Positions 1 to 9,136 of a DNA stretch of 64,000 nt are shown in pieces. The DNA lies in assembly GCF_003609975.1 (NCBI RefSeq), contig NZ_AP018400.1, forward strand, positions 508,501 to 572,500. Reading direction: 5' to 3'. The translations under genes and the position numbers were made by a program. Each line of letters begins with the position of its first letter. The stretch's first letter is position 1. Source of the DNA: Streptococcus ruminantium (lineage in GTDB: Bacteria; Bacillota; Bacilli; Lactobacillales; Streptococcaceae). The notes under the pieces were generated by a model. That model was not told the DNA's origin and did no database searches. It was given only the letters and a program-made list of their open reading frames with translations.

Positions 1-5
1 GTTCA

Positions 6-713
6 ATGAAGTTGATCATTGACCAACATTTTTGGGAGGTTTTTCCAGCAGCGCAAATTGCTATCCTGACTGTCAAGGGAATAGATAACCATTCAAAGGC
101 TAGCAAAGAGTCTTATTTTGCAGATTTACTAAAGAAAGCATGTAAAGAAGCAGAAAAACACATTGAAGAAGAGCCTTTTACACAAAACCTTGTCATCAAG
201 GAATGGCGCGAGGCTTTTACCCATTTCAAAACTAAAAAGGGTGCGCGCTCTTCTATTGAAGCCTTGTTGAAACGAGTTAGTCAGGGTAGAGAATTTTCCC
301 CAATCAATCCGTTAGTTGATCTTTATAATAGCATTTCATTGCGCTACGGTCTTCCTTGTGGTGGAGAAGATCTGGAAAAGATTGTAGGGGATCTACATTT
401 AGGAAAGGCTAAGGGAGGAGAATCTTTCTATCCATTGGGAGCAGAAGAGGATTCGCCGGCTTTAGCAGAAGAGATTATCTACTACGACCAGGAGGGTGCG
501 GTTTGTAGGAACTTTAACTGGCGCGAGGCTCAAAGAACCATGTTGACGGAGGAAACTCAGGATGCAATTTTAGTGATTGAATCAATAACACAGGAACGGG
601 CGTCTCTTGCTCAAGCTGCGATAGCAGAATTAAAACAGTTAATCGAGGATTATTTTGGTGTCACTGGAGAAATCCAACTTTTAACCATTGAGAATCCAGA
701 AGTTGAACTTTAA
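6..713 (+). CDS. B3/4 domain protein (tRNA synthetase editing-domain-like)
   Basis: This 235-residue protein resembles the free-standing B3/4-domain family, which is related to the editing module of the phenylalanyl-tRNA synthetase beta chain. Typical stretches are 'FKTKKGARSSIEALLKR' and 'NPLVDLYNSISLRYGLP' (about residues 73-115), followed by 'GGEDLEKI'. The exact substrate of the free-standing family is not established, although hydrolysis of mischarged tRNA is the usual suggestion. The start lies 5 bases from the window edge, so its ribosome binding site is cut off and an upstream start cannot be excluded. A good terminator follows 12 bases after the stop, so it is the last gene of its transcript. 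Confidence 0.8.
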   Translation: MKLIIDQHFWEVFPAAQIAILTVKGIDNHSKASKESYFADLLKKACKEAEKHIEEEPFTQNLVIKEWREAFTHFKTKKGARSSIEALLKRVSQGREFSPINPLVDLYNSISLRYGLPCGGEDLEKIVGDLHLGKAKGGESFYPLGAEEDSPALAEEIIYYDQEGAVCRNFNWREAQRTMLTEETQDAILVIESITQERASLAQAAIAELKQLIEDYFGVTGEIQLLTIENPEVEL

Positions 714-725
714 GTAATTGAATAG

Positions 726-780
726 AAAAACGAATGATAATAGTGAGTCAAAAAGACAGTAACTATGCTCATTCGTTTTT
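726..780 (+). terminator. Intrinsic terminator after the B3/4 protein
   Basis: The arms AAAAACGAATGA and TCATTCGTTTTT pair perfectly around an inner AATAGT/ACTAT stem, and the 3' arm ends in a T run. It may work in both directions and so could also serve the minus-strand GtrA gene. Confidence 0.8.
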
Positions 781-943
781 TAGTCATTTGGTTCATCTTG
801 GACGGTATCAGTGAGAAACTCCGTTTTTCAAAATCAAGCTTTATGATATTTGTAATAATCATTTTAAACCGATGACTTCCAGATTATTTACTTTATTTCT
901 GAGTAGGTTGACTTGTTTCAGCGAGCCTACGATCTCTCCAGTT

Positions 944-1381
944 TCATTGTTTATCCTTAAAGACAAACAATTTGCTCAATACATAGTTTAAAACGATAGC
1001 TGTGATCTGTGAGAAGAGAGTGGCAATAGCGTTGACCAGCCTGAGATCATTGTTAACAAATTGACCGATAAGGATTGGGAAGGCTTGAACGAGGATAAAG
1101 GCCAGCAGCATGTCTAGCCCCATGGTGACTAGGCGGGCAGAGATAAATTTGATGAAACGTGGAAACCAGCCCTGAGAACTTTGTTTAAAAACAATCCGAT
1201 CATTGGTTACGAAGGCAAAAAGAATCGCAAAGATATTGGCAATCAGGGCGACAAGTACAATCTGATTGATGATTGCAAATAGTGCGATACGAGTTACCAT
1301 ATAAACAAGAGTCGTTGCCACACCAAAAATTAAATAGAGGACCACTTCATTTTCTAAGATTTTTTTCATAATATTTTTCAT
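944..1381 (-). CDS. GtrA-like membrane protein
   Basis: A 145-residue polytopic membrane protein of the GtrA/DPMS family, which is often linked to transfer of lipid-linked sugars across the membrane. Four hydrophobic segments can be seen, around residues 13-30, 36-58, 82-105 and 115-138. The internal 'FVTNDRIVFK' and the C-terminal 'FVFKDKQ' are typical of the family. It is transcribed divergently from queT, and the starts are 138 bases apart. A second methionine four codons in (1369) is an alternative start, and no convincing ribosome binding site is visible for either. The sugar involved cannot be inferred because no glycosyltransferase is adjacent. Confidence 0.8.
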   Translation of the reverse strand: MKNIMKKILENEVVLYLIFGVATTLVYMVTRIALFAIINQIVLVALIANIFAILFAFVTNDRIVFKQSSQGWFPRFIKFISARLVTMGLDMLLAFILVQAFPILIGQFVNNDLRLVNAIATLFSQITAIVLNYVLSKLFVFKDKQ

Positions 1382-1411
1382 AGGATTAGTCTACCATTTT
1401 TATGTAAATTG

Positions 1412-1420
1412 TGCTATACT
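1412..1420 (+). promoter_or_regulatory. Extended -10 promoter of queT
   Basis: TG-C-TATACT is an extended -10 element. The predicted start, near 1427, is just upstream of the riboswitch. The -35 region is poor. A perfect 12-base palindrome, AACAACGTTGTT (1422-1433), overlaps the predicted start. Confidence 0.6.
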
Positions 1421-1427
1421 AAACAAC

Positions 1428-1518
1428 GTTGTTGAATACATCCTTAAAAATCAACAACCCTTGGGGCTTGCTCACTTTACCCAAGCATATTTTAAGCATA
1501 TTGCTAAAGGAGAATAGT
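1428..1518 (+). ncRNA. preQ1-II riboswitch (COG4708 RNA)
   Basis: The optional P1 stem is GTTGTTGA (1428-1435) with TCAACAAC (1451-1458). P2 is CTTGGG (1460-1465) with CCCAAG (1480-1485), followed by the conserved GCATAT and a small AGC/GCT hairpin (P4). The tail AAAGGAGAA carries the Shine-Dalgarno sequence of queT, and the CTCACTTT of the P2 loop can pair with it to form the pseudoknot. This matches the streptococcal preQ1-II class as I know it. Ligand binding should hide the ribosome binding site and lower translation of the transporter. Confidence 0.92.
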
Positions 1519-2034
1519 ATGAATACTTCTAAATGGACTGCCAAAGATATGGCAGAAATTGCTCTTGTTGCCGCGATCTATGTCGCTCTGACAATTACCC
1601 CCCCACTCAACGCTATTTCTTTTGGGGCTGTTCAGTTTCGTTTGTCTGAAATGTTGAACTTTTTGGCTTTTTACAACCGTAAGTATATTGTGGCTGTAAC
1701 GATAGGCTGTATGATTTCTAATTTAATCGGTTTTGGAGTGATTGACCTCTTTGTAGGTGGATTCTCAACCTTGATTTTTGTTAGTCTAGGTGTTTTCTTG
1801 TTTGATAAATATAGGAAAGAGTATCTCTTTTCTGGTCTGTTTAATAAGGCTTTCTTTTATTTCTCATTCTTTTTTGCGGCAACCATGTTTACCATTGCTT
1901 TTGAATTGAAGTTTCTTTATGGGAACCCATTCTTTTTGACTTGGTTGACAACAGCGGCTGGAGAGTTGCTTTCTTTACTGGTAGGAGCCCTTATTATTGA
2001 TGCATTGTCGAAAAAAATAAACTTTGAAAGATAG
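1519..2034 (+). CDS. queT: QueT family queuosine-precursor ECF transporter S component
   Basis: A 171-residue integral membrane protein of the QueT family (COG4708), the substrate-binding S component that works with a shared ECF energizing module encoded elsewhere. It is thought to import preQ1 or a related queuosine precursor. Visible signatures are the N-terminal 'DMAEIALVAAIYVALT', then 'ISFGAVQFRLSEML', and about six hydrophobic helices. The start is ATG 1519 rather than an upstream in-frame codon at 1429, because the ribosome binding site AAAGGAG of the riboswitch sits correctly before it. The functional partner Tgt is encoded about 58 kb downstream in this window. A strong terminator follows. 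Confidence 0.93.
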   Translation: MNTSKWTAKDMAEIALVAAIYVALTITPPLNAISFGAVQFRLSEMLNFLAFYNRKYIVAVTIGCMISNLIGFGVIDLFVGGFSTLIFVSLGVFLFDKYRKEYLFSGLFNKAFFYFSFFFAATMFTIAFELKFLYGNPFFLTWLTTAAGELLSLLVGALIIDALSKKINFER

Positions 2035-2049
2035 TTATAAATGTGAGTG

Positions 2050-2069
2050 AACACCTTCGGGTGTTTTTT
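2050..2069 (+). terminator. Intrinsic terminator of queT
   Basis: AACACC-TTCG-GGTGTT hairpin with a UUCG loop, followed directly by a T run. Confidence 0.9.
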
Positions 2070-2153
2070 GTTTGTGTTAAAAACTACGCTACTCACGGAA
2101 ACCAAGATAGACTGAGGTTGGTAGTGAAGGATTTTTCCCTCTCAATGGGGAAG

Positions 2154-2297
2154 GGGAAAATCCAGATATCAAATTTTATGGAGCATCATTTAGAGGTTCC
2201 TCGACACCATTAAAATTGTAATCAGGTTATGCTTTTGTCTAGTGCTCCTCAAACTAAGTTGATAGGTTACTGTAAAGAAAAAGGTATTCTTTAGGAA
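2154..2297 (+). pseudogene. Remnant of an aldo/keto reductase gene
   Basis: Reading the plus strand in one frame gives pieces that match the ordered signature of aldo/keto reductases: 'GKIQISNFMEHHLE', then 'NQV', then 'QTKLIGYCKEKGI' followed by a stop and E. Family members read roughly GKI..IGVSNF..HHL, then NQV, then ..L..YC.E.GI..EAWSP. In-frame stops occur at 2211 and 2292, and a few codons appear missing before SNF. No start, N-terminus or C-terminus is present. This is a decayed fragment lying between queT and tex. The assignment rests on spacing and motif order only. Confidence 0.55.
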
Positions 2298-2365
2298 GTG
2301 AAAGACTGTTTGTCTCAAATTGGTATGGTAGATGCTAATTTTTGAGGAGCATTATACCGCTTTCA

Positions 2366-2374
2366 TGGTATAAT
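2366..2374 (+). promoter_or_regulatory. Extended -10 promoter of tex
   Basis: TG-G-TATAAT lies only 7 bases before ATG 2382, so the predicted transcript starts at or next to the start codon. Confidence 0.6.
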
Positions 2375-2381
2375 AGGAACT

Positions 2382-4511
2382 ATGGAAGAAAAATATATGA
2401 AGATTGCCCAAGAATTGGGTATTAGTTTAAAACAGATTGATACGGTCTTGTCCTTGACAGCCGAAGGGAATACCATTCCTTTTATTGCCCGTTATCGGAA
2501 GGAAGCAACTGGTAATTTGGACGAGGTAGTTATTAAGTCAATTATTGATCGGGACAAGGCTTTGACTGCTCTAGAGGAACGAAAGGCAACAGTTCTTGCT
2601 AAGATTGAAGAACAGGGGAAATTGACAGATCAGCTCCGTCAGGCAATTGAGGAGGCCGAAAAGCTAGCTGATGTCGAAGAACTTTACCTTCCTTACAAAG
2701 AAAAGCGTCGTACCAAGGCGACGGTAGCGCGTGAGGCAGGTCTCTTCCCATTGGCGCGTTTGATTTTGCAAAATGTGGTTGATTTGGAGGAACAAGCAAC
2801 TGGTTTCATCTGTGAAGGTTTTGATACAGCCGAATCATGTCTAGCAGGAGCTGTAGATATTTTAGTAGAAGCCATTTCTGAAGACACCAAGCTCCGTTCG
2901 TGGACCTATCATGAAATTCAGTCCTATTCTAGCCTCTATTCGGAAGTAAAAGATCCAGAAGCTGATGAAAAATTGGTTTTCCAGATGTATTATGATTTTT
3001 CGGAAAAAGTAGCCAAGATGCAGGGCTATCGCACGCTAGCGCTCAACCGTGGCGAGAAACTCGGTGCTTTAAAGGTTGGCTTTGAGCATAATCTGGAAAA
3101 GGTTATCCGTTTCTTTGAAGTGCGTTTTCCGCAGAAAAATGCCTATATCAAAGAAGCCATTGGTCAAGCAGTCAAGAAAAAGATTATTCCAGCCATGGAG
3201 CGCCGCATTCGGACAGAATTGACAGAGAAAGCAGAAGAAGGGGCTATTGCACTCTTTTCAGATAATCTCCGTAGCCTGCTCCTTGTGCCACCGCTCAAAG
3301 GAAAAATAGTACTGGGATTTGACCCCGCTTTCCGGACAGGTGCTAAGCTGGCAGTAGTAGACCAGACAAGCAAGCTTCTAACCACGCAGGTCATCTATCC
3401 TGTTAAACCTGCTTCCCAGTCTCAAATATTGGAAGCTAAAAAAGAATTAGCTGCTCTGATCGGTCAATATCAGGTGGAAATCATTGCCATTGGAAACGGA
3501 ACAGCAAGCAGGGAATCGGAAGCTTTTGTTGCCGATGTACTCAAGGATTTTCCGACTGTTTCCTATGTCATCGTCAATGAAAGCGGAGCTTCTGTCTACT
3601 CAGCTTCGGAGCTGGCACGTTCTGAATTCCCAGACCTGACTGTTGAGAAGCGCTCTGCTATTTCCATTGCTCGCCGTCTGCAAGATCCCCTAGCTGAGCT
3701 AGTTAAAATTGATCCAAAGTCCATCGGTGTTGGTCAGTACCAGCACGATGTCAACCAAAAACTTCTATCGGAGAGTTTGGATTTTGTAGTGGATACAGTG
3801 GTGAACCAAGTCGGTGTCAATGTCAATACAGCTAGTCCAGCCCTTCTCGCCCATGTAGCGGGACTTAACAAGACCATTTCTGAGAATATCGTCAAGTATC
3901 GTGAAGAAAATGGTGCTTTGACCTCTCGCCAGCAACTCAAGAAGGTACCTCGTTTGGGAGACAAGGCTTTTGAGCAAGCAGCAGGTTTCTTGCGGATTCC
4001 AGAAGCGGTCAACTTTTTGGACAATACTGGTGTTCACCCTGAGTCGTATGAGGCTGTAGAGAATTTGCTTGCGCTTTTAGAGATTGATCACTTAGATGTA
4101 GCTGCGCAGGAAAAATTAGCCAAGGTTGATATAGCAACTATGGCGGAAGGATTGACAATCGGTCAGGAAACCCTGAAAGATATTATTGCAGACTTACTTA
4201 AGCCGGGGCGTGATATGCGAGATGACTTTGCAGCTCCTGTTCTCCGACAGGATGTCCTAGATTTTAAAGATCTACAGATCGGACAGAAGTTAGAAGGTGT
4301 TGTTCGTAATGTGGTTGACTTTGGAGCCTTTGTTGATATTGGTATCCATGAAGATGGTCTCATTCACATTTCCAATATGAGCAAGAATTTTATCAAGCAT
4401 CCGAGTCAAGTGGTGTCTGTCGGTGACTTGGTAACAGTTTGGGTTCACAAACTAGATCAACAACGTGAGAAGGTCAATCTGACCCTTGTGCCACCTCGTG
4501 AAGCTCACTGA
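2382..4511 (+). CDS. tex: Tex-family RNA-binding transcriptional accessory protein
   Basis: This 709-residue protein has the full Tex architecture. The N-terminal helical part contains '[18 protein letters not shown]'. The YqgF/RNase H-like domain begins near '[19 protein letters not shown]' (about 307-325). The helix-hairpin-helix region includes '[17 protein letters not shown]'. The C-terminal S1 domain carries '[20 protein letters not shown]' (about 636-655). Tex binds nucleic acids and affects transcription, but its molecular role is not settled. The start is ambiguous: ATG 2382 would be leaderless, whereas ATG 2397 (M-K-I-A-Q) has a weak GGAAGAA ribosome site. The downstream SprT-like gene overlaps its end. 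Confidence 0.93.
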   Translation: MEEKYMKIAQELGISLKQIDTVLSLTAEGNTIPFIARYRKEATGNLDEVVIKSIIDRDKALTALEERKATVLAKIEEQGKLTDQLRQAIEEAEKLADVEELYLPYKEKRRTKATVAREAGLFPLARLILQNVVDLEEQATGFICEGFDTAESCLAGAVDILVEAISEDTKLRSWTYHEIQSYSSLYSEVKDPEADEKLVFQMYYDFSEKVAKMQGYRTLALNRGEKLGALKVGFEHNLEKVIRFFEVRFPQKNAYIKEAIGQAVKKKIIPAMERRIRTELTEKAEEGAIALFSDNLRSLLLVPPLKGKIVLGFDPAFRTGAKLAVVDQTSKLLTTQVIYPVKPASQSQILEAKKELAALIGQYQVEIIAIGNGTASRESEAFVADVLKDFPTVSYVIVNESGASVYSASELARSEFPDLTVEKRSAISIARRLQDPLAELVKIDPKSIGVGQYQHDVNQKLLSESLDFVVDTVVNQVGVNVNTASPALLAHVAGLNKTISENIVKYREENGALTSRQQLKKVPRLGDKAFEQAAGFLRIPEAVNFLDNTGVHPESYEAVENLLALLEIDHLDVAAQEKLAKVDIATMAEGLTIGQETLKDIIADLLKPGRDMRDDFAAPVLRQDVLDFKDLQIGQKLEGVVRNVVDFGAFVDIGIHEDGLIHISNMSKNFIKHPSQVVSVGDLVTVWVHKLDQQREKVNLTLVPPREAH

Positions 4512-4932
4512 GTATGTTCGGCAGGTCTCATTGGAGGACTTCGGTAAGGTATTTTGCCATGAAGCAGTTTGGAACAGGCGTTTGCGGTCAACAGGCGGAC
4601 GCTTTTTTCCGACAGATGGACACCTAGATTTCAATCCCAGACACCTGGAGGAACAGGGATTGGATGTATTTCGGAAAATTGTTCGCCATGAACTTTGTCA
4701 CTACCATCTCTATTTTGAGAAAAAAGGTTATCGACATAGAGATAGAGATTTTAAAGATTTATTAGAAGCGGTGGACGGTCTGCGCTATGCTCCCAGCTTA
4801 AAGCAGATTGCCAGACCGTCCCTACTGTATAGCTGCCAATCTTGCGGGCAAGTCTATCAGCGCAAGCGGCGCATTGACCTAACAAAATATCATTGTGGTA
4901 AGTGTCGTGGCCGCCTGATATTGCAGCAGTAG
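4498..4932 (+). CDS. SprT-like zinc metalloprotease-fold protein
   Basis: A 144-residue protein of the SprT-like family. The zinc-binding motif HELCH is in 'RHELCHYHL' (about residues 64-72). The C-terminal zinc ribbon has CQSC and CGKC pairs. The N-terminal 'RSTGGRFFP' and 'DGHLDFNP' are typical. The start is taken as GTG 4498 (M-K-L-T-E-Y), which matches relatives; a TTG at 4486 is also in frame. The gene overlaps the end of tex by 14 bases without a clear ribosome binding site, so it is probably translationally coupled to tex. The bacterial family's substrates are poorly known. Confidence 0.88.
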   Translation: MKLTEYVRQVSLEDFGKVFCHEAVWNRRLRSTGGRFFPTDGHLDFNPRHLEEQGLDVFRKIVRHELCHYHLYFEKKGYRHRDRDFKDLLEAVDGLRYAPSLKQIARPSLLYSCQSCGQVYQRKRRIDLTKYHCGKCRGRLILQQ

Positions 4933-5001
4933 AGAATCAGTCCTTGGGCTGATTTTTTTGTACGCAAATATGGTATACTAGAAAGGAATTGAGGTGAGTG
5001 T

Positions 5002-5763
5002 ATGACACAAAAGAAAGAAGAGCGCTTAATTGAGTTGTACGAAAAAGGAATCTTGACCAAGGAAGAGGCACGTGCCTGTTTCAAGGAAATGAATCAAGAG
5101 CCAGACTTTCTTTTTGTGGAAGAAAAAGCAAAATTGACGTTTACTTTGCCAAATTTTAAGGTATTTGCTTCTTCAAAGTTGAAACAGGCTTACAGCTTTG
5201 AAGGAATCGAATCACTTTTTCTCCAATTGTCAGAAGGTCGATTGATCTTGACAAAGTCAAAGACTGGTCGGGTTGATGTTGAAATTGTCTACAATCAAGG
5301 AACGCCAGAAGATAAACTCCCTCGGATTTATGTAGAAAATAAGGGGCTATATTTTACTAGTCCTCACTCCTGCCACTTGTTTATTTATTTGCCTCAGGAA
5401 TGGATGTCGGTTCTAGATTTAGATTTAGGGCAGGCAGATGCGCGTATGGATTATCTGCCATTTGAGGATATTTCTATCCGTAGTTCAAGGGATAAAAAAC
5501 AACAGGATATTCGCTTGACAACTTGTGGTGGTTATCCGCAGCATCTCTATGTCCAATTAGCTCAGGCTCCTCTAACTTTGCAGACTGGCAAAGATCAAGG
5601 TATCCGTGGTCAGATTGAATCCAGTTCTGGTCAGATTCTTGTTAATCGGAAAAGAAAGACTAGTCCTTATCGGTTTGAAAAGTCTGGTAGAGACCTGCTC
5701 TTTATAAAGGCACAAACAGGGGAGAGTGCGTTTTATGTGAAAGGAATAAAAGATGTTAATTGA
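5002..5763 (+). CDS. DUF4097-like beta-strand repeat protein
   Basis: A 253-residue protein without a signal peptide. The N-terminus ('ERLIELYEKGILTKEEARACF', residues 7-27) looks like a short helical SHOCT-type module. The remainder is beta-rich and resembles DUF4097-type strand-repeat proteins. The next gene overlaps its end and encodes a PspC-domain protein; this pairing is typical of envelope-stress modules in Firmicutes, so a role in sensing or modulating envelope stress is plausible but inferred. A ribosome site (GAGGTGAG) precedes ATG 5002. Confidence 0.75.
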   Translation: MTQKKEERLIELYEKGILTKEEARACFKEMNQEPDFLFVEEKAKLTFTLPNFKVFASSKLKQAYSFEGIESLFLQLSEGRLILTKSKTGRVDVEIVYNQGTPEDKLPRIYVENKGLYFTSPHSCHLFIYLPQEWMSVLDLDLGQADARMDYLPFEDISIRSSRDKKQQDIRLTTCGGYPQHLYVQLAQAPLTLQTGKDQGIRGQIESSSGQILVNRKRKTSPYRFEKSGRDLLFIKAQTGESAFYVKGIKDVN

Positions 5764-6025
5764 ATTGTATAAACTGAGGCAGGGGAAGGTCTTATCCGGT
5801 GTTTTTGCTGGACTAGCTCATAAGTTTGGTTGGGATGTTTGGTTGGCGAGGGTTATTTTTCTTGTCGGTCTTTTTCTAGGTAGAATCCCGCTCATATTGA
5901 TTGGTCTTTACATTGCAGCAGCTTATTTTTTACCCTATAAAGAAGATCGGGATGCGGATCGCTACGGGACAGGTCCACGTAAGATCAAGAAAGCAGAAAA
6001 AATAGATAAATCATGGTTTGAATAG
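5753..6025 (+). CDS. PspC domain protein
   Basis: A 90-residue protein with a PspC domain: 'LYKLRQGKVLSGVFAGLAHK' near the N-terminus, 'GWDVWLARVIF', one hydrophobic helix (about residues 32-60), then a charged tail rich in lysine. Such proteins sit in the membrane and bind partner stress proteins. It overlaps the upstream DUF4097-like gene by 11 bases and is the last gene before a strong terminator, so the two are co-expressed. Confidence 0.85.
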   Translation: MLIELYKLRQGKVLSGVFAGLAHKFGWDVWLARVIFLVGLFLGRIPLILIGLYIAAAYFLPYKEDRDADRYGTGPRKIKKAEKIDKSWFE

Positions 6026-6026
6026 C

Positions 6027-6060
6027 AAAAAGTGAGGTTGGGTAATCCAGCCTCACTTTT
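6027..6060 (+). terminator. Intrinsic terminator, probably bidirectional
   Basis: The arms AAAAGTGAGGTTGG and CCAGCCTCACTTTT carry A-rich and T-rich ends. It closes the PspC transcript and could also stop manA transcription from the other side. Confidence 0.9.
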
Positions 6061-6251
6061 AGAGTTCGTATTGCTATCCTAGCGTAGAGGTTGATTGGCT
6101 TTAAGAGTTTAGTCAACTATTAAAGGTTGGAGATAGGAACTGTAAAGCGTATCTCGGCAATTTGTGTTTCCCATCCCAAATCTGACCGAAGCAATGGTGT
6201 ATATGGTTGAAAATACGAACTTTTTTCTATCTGTCAAATATTTTTCTATTT

Positions 6252-7205
6252 TCATGTTTTAGACGAATTGGGATGACTGACAATAAGCTCTAGTTCTCCC
6301 GTGAAGGTCCATTTAGTCACATTAGCAGGCAGGATAAAGTGGCTTCCTTTTTTCAGCGAGTAGCTAGTGTTGCCAACTTGAATGGTTCCTTGCCCCCCAA
6401 TAACGCTGACCAACAAGTAAGGGACGGTCTGCTCCATGGTTACTCTATCCTTAATCAACCATTTATAAACTGTGAAAAATGGACTAGAAACCAAAAGGGT
6501 AGAGTCTAGGGTATCCAATGAGAGACGAGCTGGTGTCGCATTAGCGACGCAACCAATTGTCAAAACATCAATAGACTTGTCAATATGAAGCTCACGCAGA
6601 TTGCCAGCTTCGTCACGACGGTCGAAGTCATAAACTCGATAGGTAGTATCGCTAGATTGCTGGGTCTCTAAAATCATAATCCCTTTACCGATAGCATGCA
6701 TCGTACCGCTTGGAACAAAGAAGAAGTCACCCGTTTTTACTGGTATACGGGTCAAGAGTTGTTCCCAGTTCTCTTCATCAATAAGTTGTTTGAGTTCCTC
6801 TTTTGATTGAGCATTATGACCGTAGATAATTTCAGCTCCTTCATCGGCTTCTAGGATGTACCAACATTCTGTTTTTCCCAATTCTCCCTCATGGGTCAAG
6901 CCATAGGCATCATCCGGATGCACCTGCACACTGAGCCAGTCATTGGCATCAAGAATTTTCGTCAGTAAAGGAAAAACTGGATCACTTGGATGGCCGAACA
7001 AGTGTTTTTCATTTTTATAGAGGTCATCAAGCCCTCTTCCTTTATAGCAACCATTTGAAATAGTTGTCACACCGTTGGGATGGGCAGAGATTGCCCAGCA
7101 CTCACCAGTCTTCTCACTTGGAATATCATAGTCGTAATTGGTTTTTAAACGATTCCCACCCCAAATTTTTTCGTGCATGACAGGTGTTAGAAATAATGGT
7201 TCCAT
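6252..7205 (-). CDS. manA: Mannose-6-phosphate isomerase, class I
   Basis: A 317-residue ManA-type enzyme that interconverts mannose 6-phosphate and fructose 6-phosphate in the cytoplasm. The metal-site signature 'QVHPDD' (about residues 96-101) is present, together with 'EKIWGGNRLK', 'KTECWYIL' and 'VPSGTMHAIG'. The length fits the short Gram-positive form. The start has a good ribosome site (AAGGAGAAG). It is a single-gene unit on the minus strand, divergent from hprK. Confidence 0.95.
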   Translation of the reverse strand: MEPLFLTPVMHEKIWGGNRLKTNYDYDIPSEKTGECWAISAHPNGVTTISNGCYKGRGLDDLYKNEKHLFGHPSDPVFPLLTKILDANDWLSVQVHPDDAYGLTHEGELGKTECWYILEADEGAEIIYGHNAQSKEELKQLIDEENWEQLLTRIPVKTGDFFFVPSGTMHAIGKGIMILETQQSSDTTYRVYDFDRRDEAGNLRELHIDKSIDVLTIGCVANATPARLSLDTLDSTLLVSSPFFTVYKWLIKDRVTMEQTVPYLLVSVIGGQGTIQVGNTSYSLKKGSHFILPANVTKWTFTGELELIVSHPNSSKT

Positions 7206-7237
7206 GGTCTTCTCCTTGCTCTATCTTTTATATATAG

Positions 7238-7246
7238 AGTATAACA
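7238..7246 (-). promoter_or_regulatory. Extended -10 promoter of manA
   Basis: On the minus strand the sequence reads TG-T-TATACT, about 32 bases before the manA start codon. No good -35 is seen. Confidence 0.55.
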
Positions 7247-7377
7247 GATTTACGAAAAATATGTAGGGAAAGAAAGTGCTTGTCTTGCATATTCAGAACA
7301 TTTCTAACATTGAGAAGGTTGAGGTAAAGTTCCTTTTGCTAAAATAGGGACTTGTTTTTCCTTGAAGCCAAGGCTTG

Positions 7378-7386
7378 TGGTATAAT
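7378..7386 (+). promoter_or_regulatory. Extended -10 promoter of hprK
   Basis: TG-G-TATAAT lies 27 bases before the hprK start. The -35 region has no consensus hexamer at normal spacing. Confidence 0.65.
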
Positions 7387-7413
7387 AGAATAAAACGGAA
7401 AGTGAGGGAACAG

Positions 7414-8346
7414 ATGACCGTTTACGTGAAAGATTTGGTCAATAATCTGCGTATTGAATGTGCCTACAGCACGGAAGAATTGCTTCAAAAGCAAATTACT
7501 ACAGCAGATATTACACGACCAGGCTTGGAAATGACAGGCTATTTTGATTATTACGCTCCAGAGAGAATTCAGTTGATGGGGATGAAGGAGTGGTCCTACT
7601 TGATGGCCATGACAGCTCATAACCGCTATCAGGTTCTCTCTCAAATGTTTCAGCCAGAAACACCTGTCATCATTGTTGCGCGTGGTTTGGAAATACCAGA
7701 GGAGATGTATAAGGCTGCTAAGGAAAAGAAAATTGCCATCTGTCGCAGCAAGACAGCTACCAGTCGTCTATCGGGAGAGTTGTCCTCTTATCTGGATAGT
7801 CGCTTGGCTCAACGAACCAGTGTTCATGGTGTTTTGATGGATATTTATGGTATGGGCGTCCTAATCCAAGGAGATTCCGGTATTGGTAAGAGTGAAACCG
7901 GTCTTGAATTAGTCAAGCGTGGCCATCGTTTGGTGGCAGATGACCGTGTAGATGTTTATGCTAAAGATGATGTGACGCTTTTGGGGGAGCCGGCAGAAAT
8001 TCTGCGCCACTTGCTAGAAATCCGTGGAGTCGGTATCATCGACATCATGAGCTTGTATGGGGCTAGTGCTGTCAAGGATTCATCAGAAGTTCAATTAGCT
8101 GTCTATCTAGAAAACTTTGAAGCTGATAAGGTTTTTGACCGCTTAGGTAACTCAGGAGATACTATTGAAATTGCTGGTATTGTTGTTCCACAAATTCGCA
8201 TTCCTGTAAAGACCGGTCGAAACATCTCAGTGGTTATTGAGGCAGCGGCTATGAACCATCGTGCCAAGCTGATGGGAGTTGACGCAACGAAAATTTTTGA
8301 AGAACGTCTGTCTAATTTGATTGCACATAATAGGGAGGAAGGTTAG
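7414..8346 (+). CDS. hprK: HPr(Ser) kinase/phosphorylase
   Basis: A 310-residue enzyme that phosphorylates HPr on serine and also removes that phosphate, which sets CcpA-dependent carbon catabolite control and PTS activity. The Walker A motif 'GDSGIGKS' is at residues 153-160, the signature '[11 protein letters not shown]' follows, and the C-terminal '[19 protein letters not shown]' is conserved. The start is ATG 7414, preceded by GAGGGA; an in-frame upstream codon lies inside the promoter. It is the first gene of hprK-lgt-DUF948-YtxH, and lgt begins 1 base after its stop. Confidence 0.96.
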   Translation: MTVYVKDLVNNLRIECAYSTEELLQKQITTADITRPGLEMTGYFDYYAPERIQLMGMKEWSYLMAMTAHNRYQVLSQMFQPETPVIIVARGLEIPEEMYKAAKEKKIAICRSKTATSRLSGELSSYLDSRLAQRTSVHGVLMDIYGMGVLIQGDSGIGKSETGLELVKRGHRLVADDRVDVYAKDDVTLLGEPAEILRHLLEIRGVGIIDIMSLYGASAVKDSSEVQLAVYLENFEADKVFDRLGNSGDTIEIAGIVVPQIRIPVKTGRNISVVIEAAAMNHRAKLMGVDATKIFEERLSNLIAHNREEG

Positions 8347-8347
8347 T

Positions 8348-9124
8348 ATGAATCCTATTGCCATTAAATTAGGTCCAGTCGAAATTCGGTGGTATGCTAT
8401 CTGTATTTTACTTGGTCTGATTTTAGGTATCTATTTAGCAGCAAAGGAAGCACCGCGTAAGAAGATCCGTCAAGATGACATTTTGGATTTTATCCTAATC
8501 GCCTTTCCTTTATCTATCATTGGAGCTAGGCTTTATTATGTAGCCTTTTCATGGAGTGAATATAAGGACAATCTTTTATCTATCTTTGCTGTCTGGAACG
8601 GAGGCATTGCCATCTATGGTGGTTTGATTACAGGTGCCATCGTATTGTACTTTTTTTCCCGACATAGATTTATCGAAACGCTAGATTTTCTAGATGTCGT
8701 TGCACCTTCAGTAATGCTTGCTCAGGCGATTGGCCGTTGGGGAAATTTTTTCAATCAAGAAGCCTATGGTAAGGCAGTAGACAGTTTGAACTATTTGCCG
8801 GGTTTCATCAGGGATCAGATGTACATTGATGGGGCTTATCGCCAGCCGACCTTTTTGTTTGAGTCCTTATGGAATGTGTTCGGCTTTGCCTTAATCTGTA
8901 TCTTACGCAGACGATCCAAGTTACTCAAACAGGGAGAAATTACAGCTTTTTATCTCATCTGGTATGGTTGCGGTCGCCTTTTGATTGAAGGCCTGCGGAC
9001 AGATAGTCTGATGTTTTTAGGAGTTCGTGTTTCCCAGTGGGTATCAGGTCTTTTAATTCTGGTCGGTATTGTGATGGTTTTAGTGCGGAGGAGGAAGTCC
9101 TCCATCCCATTTTATCAACCTTAA
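8348..9124 (+). CDS. lgt: Prolipoprotein diacylglyceryl transferase
   Basis: A 258-residue polytopic membrane enzyme that moves diacylglycerol from phosphatidylglycerol to the lipobox cysteine of prolipoproteins. The Lgt signature '[13 protein letters not shown]' is at about residues 130-142, and '[13 protein letters not shown]' is also present. The start is ATG 8348 with AGGAAGG upstream. It directly follows hprK, a conserved streptococcal pairing. One lipoprotein substrate candidate is encoded in this window at 56578. Confidence 0.96.
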   Translation: MNPIAIKLGPVEIRWYAICILLGLILGIYLAAKEAPRKKIRQDDILDFILIAFPLSIIGARLYYVAFSWSEYKDNLLSIFAVWNGGIAIYGGLITGAIVLYFFSRHRFIETLDFLDVVAPSVMLAQAIGRWGNFFNQEAYGKAVDSLNYLPGFIRDQMYIDGAYRQPTFLFESLWNVFGFALICILRRRSKLLKQGEITAFYLIWYGCGRLLIEGLRTDSLMFLGVRVSQWVSGLLILVGIVMVLVRRRKSSIPFYQP

Positions 9125-9136
9125 AAGGAGAAGGAT

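Noticed and set aside
1363..1390. Leaderless start of the GtrA gene
   Set aside because: The -10 candidate TAGACT is weak and has no proper -35, so the idea is not supported.
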